Below, piece after piece: positions 57,601 through 64,000 of a DNA stretch of 64,000 nt. A program made the position numbers and the translations under genes. The stretch's first letter is position 1, and each line of letters opens with the position of its first letter. The DNA comes from Carposina sasakii. Taxonomy: Eukaryota; Arthropoda; Insecta; Lepidoptera; Carposinidae. Where the stretch lies: positions 1,984,001 through 2,048,000 of the forward strand of contig CP053155.1 in NCBI GenBank assembly GCA_014607495.2. Direction: 5' to 3'. Under the pieces are notes generated by a model. It ran no database searches. It saw only the letters and a list, made by a program, of their open reading frames with translations, and was not told the DNA's origin.

Positions 57601-60600
57601 GCGGTTGGGATAACCCCCTTGCATAAAACAGATCGGTATTCTCGAAAAGAGAAGAAAAAAATATCTGTTTCTCAACCGCATTTGATACACCAATACAATC
57701 AGAATATGGGAGGTGTGGATCTCTCAGATCAAAATATATCAACACTCAGGACAAGTATTCGCGGTAAGAAGTGGTACATGCCTCTCATCTTACAGTGTAT
57801 TGATATGTCACTTCAAAACGCCTGGCTCCTATTCAGGTACAATGGTGGTAGTATGGATATGCTAACATTTAGGCGTCGCGTAGCAATTGCACTTATAGAA
57901 TCTAATAGGCTAAGAAGTAAACCAGGACCTAGTAGACCATCATCACTTACTATGGATGCCAGGTTTGATAATATAGGTCACTACGCCATCAAACAGACAG
58001 AAAATAAAAGAACCAGGTGTGGACTATGTCACCGATTATGTCCTGCAAGATGCATCAAGTGCGATGTTGGTTTACATGTCGACTGTTTCCTAGCTTACCA
58101 TTCTAAAAAATAATGTACAATTATAATTTGAACAATAAACAACTTCTTTAAAGTTACAGGAGTTTAAAAGTTTGAAAAATTTAACGAAAAAAAATTTAGA
58201 ACATAAAAGGAGTCAAAACATTCAATTTTACCCATATTTTAAATTATCTCATTGATTTAATAAATACTATATTAATATCTGCACCTATTACTAAACAATT
58301 TTTATTGACAACAATACACAAAATATTACGTTTATCACATATGCATTTTTTCCCCATACTAATTTGAGACAGTTGTGTACTTTGATGTCAGTCTTTGCCA
58401 TTTTGGTATGGAGCAAACGGAGTGTTTCAAAAACATTTTGCCGGCTTTATTAATTGCTGTAAATAATGTTAAAGGTAGATATGCCATTCCAAGGGCAAAC
58501 TTTATTCATTTTTTAAGTAGAATATAAAAATAAAATAAAAAATCATGCATATACCCTATTCTTTTCATAGACATAGCTGTGTTTCAAAATTAGCATAGCC
58601 AAAACTGCAGGATTGTGATAAAGATACAGCAACTTTTAGGATTTATTATTACTTACTTTAAATAAATAAATAAATAAATTACTTTATGGCAATAAATGGC
58701 ATAATTATTAAGGCAAGTATACAGGATGTAACAGAAAGGGTATGTTAAGCGAAAAGCTATGTAATAGCCCATTATACAGAACCTATTTCCAAAATTTCAG
58801 ACTCAAATTCACATTTTTATTTTTCCGAATAGTATGAAGAATTCCAAAACAACTCAGGAATGTCCATACAATCTTGAAAAATAAAAATGTCATTTCGAGT
58901 CTCAAATTTTGGAAATAGGATCTCTAGGACGGCCGACTGGTCTAGTAGGTAGTGACGCTGCCTGCGACGCCATAGGTCCCGGGTACGAATCCCGGTAGGT
59001 GCAAACATTGATATAATGAATATTGATGTTTGTTTCCGAGTCATGGATGTTTCTATACTTATCTATGTATTTATATACCGTTGCTTAGTACCCACGACAC
59101 AAGACCTTAGGGATCTTAATGTGGGACTAGGTTAATGTGTTGTGTAGTGTGTGAATATTTATTTAATTATATATTTAGTCAGCAAAGCACTGGCCTTTAC
59201 TCTGTGTAAGGTTGGTCAGTCAGTAGCGAACTTTACAAGACAGCCTTCACTTTATTACACTGCATAAGTAGCTAACTTCAAATACATACCCAAACCAGAC
59301 AGTCTCTGATGCTCCACAATGAAATGTGATCCTGAGCAGAAACCACCAATGGAGGCAAACGAATGCTCCAGGGAGCCAACTATGAGGTCCACCTCATCCC
59401 GAGGCACATTTAGGTACTCTGTCAGGCCACGCCCATTTTTACCTATTACCTGTAGCAAGAAAAAAGAAAGTTAAATAAATAGACATGAAACTTATATTCA
59501 TATTCTTTACTAGTGGACGCCCGCGACTCCGTCCGCGTGGACTACAGAAAAAACAAAATGTCAAAATTATCCTGGATAAAAACATTTTCACGGGATAAAA
59601 AGTAGCCTATATGTTAAGTGGGACCTGTCACAATACTATTCGTGAAAACTGCATCGAAATCGGTTCAGCCGTTTCTGAGATTAGTGTGCACAAACGCACA
59701 GACAAATAGACAAAAAATCATTCTTAGGGGGACTATTGCGTTGATAAAGGTCTCCTATAATATTTTTTCTCATATATCTTCCATGTACAGACTGCAACCC
59801 GTAAAATTTTTATTATATGTAAAGATAGATTGTACACAGAAAACACAAAGATAACATAATGCCAATGTGATGATGATCTCCGACCGTATTTCGGCCAAGG
59901 CGACCAATCTCTACGGAGATTGGTCAGGTACGCAGGAGATATTATAGTGCACAAGTGTGTGCGCAAACACAGATGCACTCTCTATTCCGTTACTCTCGTA
60001 TTTCAATAAACATCCATGAAAGAAATTCTTACCCCAATAGTCATGCTTTCATCTAAATGATCCTAAGCTTGTACTTTCTTGCCAACTGTACCAGACGAGG
60101 CAGTGGGCACATCTCCCCTGTGTTGTAATAAATGGCTTCGGCAATCAAAAAAGCACGTCTGCGAGAGTTTAACTGCTTCTTCTTAGTGGCTTCAGCAAGG
60201 AGGCTCTCTAGGTGCTCCATGTCATTGTGTTTGAAGTAATGAGCTGTACTTCTGGCCGCTTGAATACCTTTTTGGATCGCAAACCATACTTTTTCATCTC
60301 TGTCAAATAAAAATTTAGTTTTGAAAATAATTATAGATGAAGTTCTTAACAAAGATTGTATCCTTGCTATCTAGCCTGAGTAACACTATTGATTATTTCA
60401 GATTTTGAATGAAAAGTTATTTTAAAAACTAATTGAATGTATTGTCTTAAGCTTGTATAAGCCTATGTTACATGAGACATATAGAGGCTCATTGAAAATA
60501 AAGTGTCATACTTACGAAATATATATCTCCTCTTTTAGCATAAGATGGTATGGCACTGGGCAATAGTGGAGAACCATAGAAATACACACAGGTGTCTTCT

Positions 60601-60890
60601 ACTTCTAGAAACTTCGATAATCTCTCTTCAAGCTCCAAATGCACGTCAATAGTGCCATAGAACCCTCTGGGACCACATGATCCAACTCCATATTTCTCCA
60701 ATGCCTTCTCGGCACTCTCTATTATAGATTCCTCTTTGTGAAAACATAAGAAACTTGTGCACCAACATTTAATACATTTTCGTCAATTTTTCCCATTAGT
60801 GGTGGCTCCTCTACCCAGTACATCGTGTTCTATCAAGGGCAGAGGTTTCCACTCAACAGGTTTGCCATTACATGAGTATCTCGGCTTTTA
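54617..60890 (-). CDS. SPTLC1: Serine palmitoyltransferase subunit 1 (SPTLC1), with breaks in 5' exons
   Basis: SPTLC1 pairs with SPTLC2 at the ER membrane for the first step of sphingolipid synthesis (serine plus palmitoyl-CoA). Exons on the minus strand: about 60890-60512, 60297-60033, 59449-59290, 55679-55547, 54935-54617 (stop 54617-54619). Landmarks: [112 protein letters not shown]. As in the family, the PLP-binding lysine of subunit 2 is absent. Splice phases agree for the last four exons. Three frame breaks are seen: an early TAG at 60053-60055 (one base short), a shift near 60751-60756, another near 60800-60815. N-terminal exons are not found. A disabled copy or sequence errors near the window end are both possible. 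A piggyBac-type gene lies in the 59290-55679 intron. Confidence 0.8.
55702..55730. repeat. (TA)n microsatellite
   Basis: Roughly eleven TA units in an SPTLC1 intron, just before the 55679 acceptor. Confidence 0.85.
55835..55920 (-). repeat. SINE fragment, inverted
   Basis: 'taagcaacggtatttaaata' and 'aaacatacatgattcagaaa caaacat' are the complement of the body of the SINE at 58929-59165. In an SPTLC1 intron. Confidence 0.6.
56147..58113 (+). CDS. piggyBac-type transposase gene, intact (second copy, different lineage)
   Basis: Two exons: 56147-56160 (MSSKR, 14 bases, then a GTAAGAA donor) and 56358-58113 after TTTTTTTTCTCAG; the arginine codon is split, giving 589 residues. The acidic N terminus is followed by the DDE_Tnp_1_7 transposase fold with catalytic aspartates in [29 protein letters not shown] and [29 protein letters not shown] and [13 protein letters not shown] are conserved core blocks. 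A C-terminal cysteine/histidine cluster ([20 protein letters not shown]) matches the family. It is only distantly like the transposase at 28553-31050. No TTAA-flanked inverted ends were found. No stop or frameshift, so a live transposase or a domesticated (PGBD-like) gene are both possible. Confidence 0.9.
58721..58927. repeat. MITE family A, truncated copy 3
   Basis: Begins CAGGATGTAACAGAAAGGGT and follows copy 2 through 'tatgttaagcgaaaagctat', then stops where a SINE starts (58929). The other inverted end is absent. Confidence 0.75.
58929..59165 (+). repeat. tRNA-derived SINE, full-length
   Basis: Head with an A-box-like ACTGGTCTAGTAGGTAGTG and a B box (GGGTACGAATCCCGG), then a body with 'atgaatattgatgtttgttt ccgagtcatggatg' and an AT-rich end. 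Fragments of the same family are at 32545-32780 and 55835-55920. Sits in an SPTLC1 intron. Confidence 0.8.
59512..59830 (+). repeat. RTE-like 3' non-coding fragment, copy 3
   Basis: Begins CTAGTGGACGCCCGCGACTC and ends near TTATATGTAAAGATAG; same order of landmarks as 24917-25215, with one internal duplication ('gataaaaacattttcacggg'). Confidence 0.75.
59868..60000 (-). repeat. SINE body fragment, inverted
   Basis: Complement of 2035-2170: 'atgatgatctccgaccgtat ttcggcc' and GACCAATCTCTACGGAGAT match the first SINE family. The tRNA head is missing. Confidence 0.7.
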
Positions 60891-62869
60891 GATTTCTTTT
60901 TGCTCCATAAAAAGTATGTAGGACCCTAGTATACCTGGATGGCGATAACTAACGTCACCATCCGGCCTGGTAATGGAAATTGATAAGAATAAATTATTGT
61001 GAATTAAATAAGTTAGGTACCTATTTAGCAAGGAAAATATACTAATTTACAAACACTGCTACCAATGTCCAAACGACTTAACTTACCATGTCAATAATAT
61101 CAATAAGAATCATTTTATATCGTAAAAGTCACACGAATATTTATTTACACTCAGAATCGGCAAAATTCACATGAAATTCATAACAAAATAGGCACTTGAT
61201 GATCCAGATCTCTAAGTAGTCTGTGATCCAGATCATATATTATTATACTCTGCAGATATCAATTCAGATCTTTCTTATATGGCTCCGTCGATTGAACGAC
61301 GATTCTGCCAATGTCAGGGTTTTTTGACAGGACGTGCTCAGGTGAAAAAAAATAAATAAAAAAAAAAAACAAAAAAAAAAACGACTGAACAAATTGCCGA
61401 CAGAGGGCAACCGTTGAGTATCCCTGTGAACAATATAACAAAACAACAATAAAATGTATACCCACAAACCGTTAATAATATAGGGAGGGGAACTCTGTGC
61501 ACAAGTAAGAATAACATTTAGCTATCTACAGGAATTATAAATACAAATTTACATACTTACAAAAATTACAAACTACTACAAGTTTATTACACATATCCAT
61601 TAAACTCCATAGCCTCGAACTAAAGTTTTGGGGGCTTATTGAGTTTAATGAAATTTGGCTAAAAATATATACAAATTTGGTATCAACTAAAGTTAAAAGG
61701 AAATTTTACATTATGCGAATAATATTCACAGGTAAAAGATAATACAAGGGGACAGTTATTTTAGGGCAGTAAAAGAACATGTTTGCCAACGATCCCTTCC
61801 TCGAGAACCACATTCACAATAGAATGATCACGGACCTGGATTTTGGCTAGAAAAACTGGTGTGCGCAAATGTGACCCAACCTCAGGGCTGATGACAGATG
61901 TACAGACTTGGTGAAATTGCGATGAGTTAAAAGAACCAGGGCCGGTTGGGGAATTGAAGTTTTGTAGAGACCCGTAATGTTTACCCTTGATTTGACGGGT
62001 TCTTTGCCAAACTCATTCCAGCTTTACCATTGCAGGACCGAGCGGAGCACATGAACGTCACGAGCAAACACCCACTATGTGAGGTTATGCCATTTACAAT
62101 TGCAACTCTTTGCACAGGCCTCAGCTGCCTCATATTACCAACTATAAACCACTGTGACCCGGAATCCAAGCCATGCAACATTAATGCCAGCCTTGTGGCA
62201 GTCCAACAAGATTTCCTTTATTTGAAGACAATGGCTGAGAGAACTTTTTGGAACGAAAGGGACAATGGGCAACAATTCATGAAGGCAGCTTAGACAGCAG
62301 AGAAGATCGAGATTTATCAGTTTTATGGGATTTAACAAAAGAACTGCTTCGATATGGCAATAGCCTCTCCCGAATAACAGTTGATTAATGGTGAACATTT
62401 GAGCTTAATATTTAATTTATACCGGGGATCCAGACTGCAGATCCTACCGGACCATTTTTCCTCGAGGTTTGGAAGCATCAGTACATATTTGTGATCCATT
62501 CATGGCCAGTCTTGGGAAAGTTTACTGATAAAAAATTATTTGCAATCCGGGTGTCTTTATTATACAAAGTTGAGAATCGACTTGAGTGATGAAAATGAGG
62601 ATTCAAATGGGATAAATGATAGGATTTTTGGAAGTTGGACAACTGGGGAAGTAAGATTTTTGACTTTTATGAAAACTGTTAACTAATGGAGGTAGGACCT
62701 TATGGTGTCCCAATATTAGAGGAAGAGGTACAATTGGGATAAATCTAGTAATTGTTATGGAGAGGATGTGAGGGTAATTGGACACATAAAATAATACTGT
62801 CCGCTCATATACTGACGCCTCAGATGTAGGGGGGTTCTAAACACTGTCTACATGTAACGGCGTTTATTA
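60891..62869. other. Unassigned DNA near the right end
   Basis: No gene is recognised. A plus-strand frame at 62030-62293 is protein-like in composition (MQDRAEHMNVTSKHPLCEVM...) but matches no family I know. A poly(A)-rich piece is at 61345-61381. Quality is doubtful: the nearby SPTLC1 exons show indels. Confidence 0.35.
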
Positions 62870-64000
62870 GGTGATGGACCTAATAGCGCCAATGAATTAT
62901 CTCGCAACAAAAAACAAACAACAGAGATTTTAAAAAAACTAAAAAAACAAAAAATAAATCTCAAAAAAACACAAAAAACAAGAGAAAGAAAAAATTAAAA
63001 AAAAAAAAGCTATCAAAAAACGTTAAAAAGAGAAAAACAAATTAAAATCACAGAAAAAACACAAAATAAGAAAATTTATAGTGAAAAAAAAACAAAAAAA
63101 AAAAAAAAAATGAGACCAATGGTAAACAAAAAAAAGAAAACTATAAACAAAAAAAAAAAAAATAAAACAAAAAAACAATTTTACAACTAAAAAAATGAAA
63201 ACACAAAAAATTTTAACAAAAAAACATAAGATTGAAAAATATACAAAAAAACACAAAAAAAAAAAAACGACAAAAACAAATCAAAAACAGCAAAAAAAAA
63301 AAAGACATCACTAATAAAAACTCAAAAAAAACACAAAAACAAAAAAAGCATTAAAAAAAAAAGAGCGAAAAATGAACAAATAAATAACCAAAACAAAGAT
63401 ACAAAATAAGGCAATTCAAATGAACAAAAAAAAGATCTAGACATGAAAAAGAATATAATAACTCAACTCACAAGAAAAAACAAAAAAGCAAATAAAAAAA
63501 AAAAAAACAAAAAAATAAAACATCCAAAAACACACAAGCAACAAAAAAAGCAAAAAAATCAGGAAACAAAAGTCTGATCGAAACCAAACACATAAAAACA
63601 AAAATGGGAAAAAAAACTCCCTCAAACAACTTAAAAAGAAAAACACTGGAAAACAATAAAAAAGAAACTAAAAAAAACTAAAACTGAGAAAGCGAAAACG
63701 CTGTAACAAAACACAACGATGGTTTTGGAAAACAAAAAAAAAAATCAAACAGCAAGAAAAGTAAAAAAAACGTCTCACAATGGAAAAACGAAAAAAAAAA
63801 AAAACAGCACAAAGAAAAAAAAAAAAAAAAAAAAAAAGCCAAAAATCAAATAAAACAAAAAGAACCAAAAAAGAAAAAAAACAAAAAAGAACAAAAAAAA
63901 AAAAAAAAACAAAAAAAAAAGACAAAAAAGAAAAAAAAAAAAGACAAAAAAAAAAAAAAACAAAAAAAAAAAAAAAATAAAAAAAAAGGAAAACAAAAAA
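62870..64000. repeat. A-rich low-complexity tract to the window end
   Basis: About 1.1 kb made almost only of A runs broken by C, G or occasional T, such as CAAAAAAAAAAGACAAAAAAG. All reading frames here (phenylalanine- or lysine-rich) are composition artefacts. No repeat unit is fixed. It may be a poorly resolved homopolymer/microsatellite or an assembly end. Confidence 0.85.

Noticed and set aside
62030..62293. Possible small protein-coding gene
   Set aside because: No recognisable domain, no splice partners, and located in a low-confidence region.
63023..63996. Phenylalanine-rich 'membrane proteins' and lysine-rich frames
   Set aside because: Pure consequence of poly(A)/poly(T) composition.

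Overview
The window looks like nuclear DNA from a moth or butterfly (Lepidoptera). It is AT-rich, its genes carry short exons with GT-AG introns, and it is crowded with repeats of lepidopteran type: tRNA-derived SINEs, RTE-like 3' ends, TA-flanked MITEs, piggyBac, BEL/Pao and Copia elements. I see no bacterial operon, CRISPR array or rRNA. The species assignment is inference; the gene models come from reading splice sites and frames by eye.

Five host genes can be followed. (1) A moody/Tre1-type G-protein-coupled receptor, + strand, three 3' exons between 4716 and 13027; the exons for TM1-TM3 lie outside the window. (2) ATP synthase subunit d, + strand, complete in three exons, 16203-17393. 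(3) A DDX5/Rm62 (p68) DEAD-box RNA helicase, - strand, complete in ten coding exons, 34756 down to 21573, with a start codon that appears to be split by an intron. (4) A tektin, + strand, complete in seven exons, 35250-39917, head-to-head with the helicase. (5) Serine palmitoyltransferase subunit 1 (SPTLC1), - strand, about 60890 to 54617, whose 3' exons are clean but whose 5' exons carry several single-base frame breaks close to the poor-quality right end of the window.

Mobile elements fill the introns and spacers. A nearly full-length non-LTR retrotransposon (6060-10400) sits in a receptor intron. A complete piggyBac element (27718-31223; TTAA duplications, inverted ends, intact transposase) sits in a helicase intron. 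A second intact piggyBac-type transposase gene (56147-58113) sits in an SPTLC1 intron. Between tektin and SPTLC1 there is a three-level nest: a LINE (41230-42989, with its 5' part beyond 52057) is split by a Copia element (42993-52051), itself split by a BEL/Pao element (44144-50574); both LTR elements have matching target-site duplications. A composite palindromic element (18946-21205) contains two hAT-type insertions and an RTE scrap. A palindrome-rich element (23121-23949) ends within a few bases of a helicase 5' splice site.

No clearly new functional system was found. The points most worth a second look are the two intact piggyBac transposases and the repeated motif near the ends of the first, the nested insertion, the tektin with a diverged signature peptide, the split start codon, and the broken SPTLC1 5' exons. 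The last ~1.1 kb (62870-64000) is an almost pure A/C/G low-complexity tract on this strand and may be an assembly artefact.
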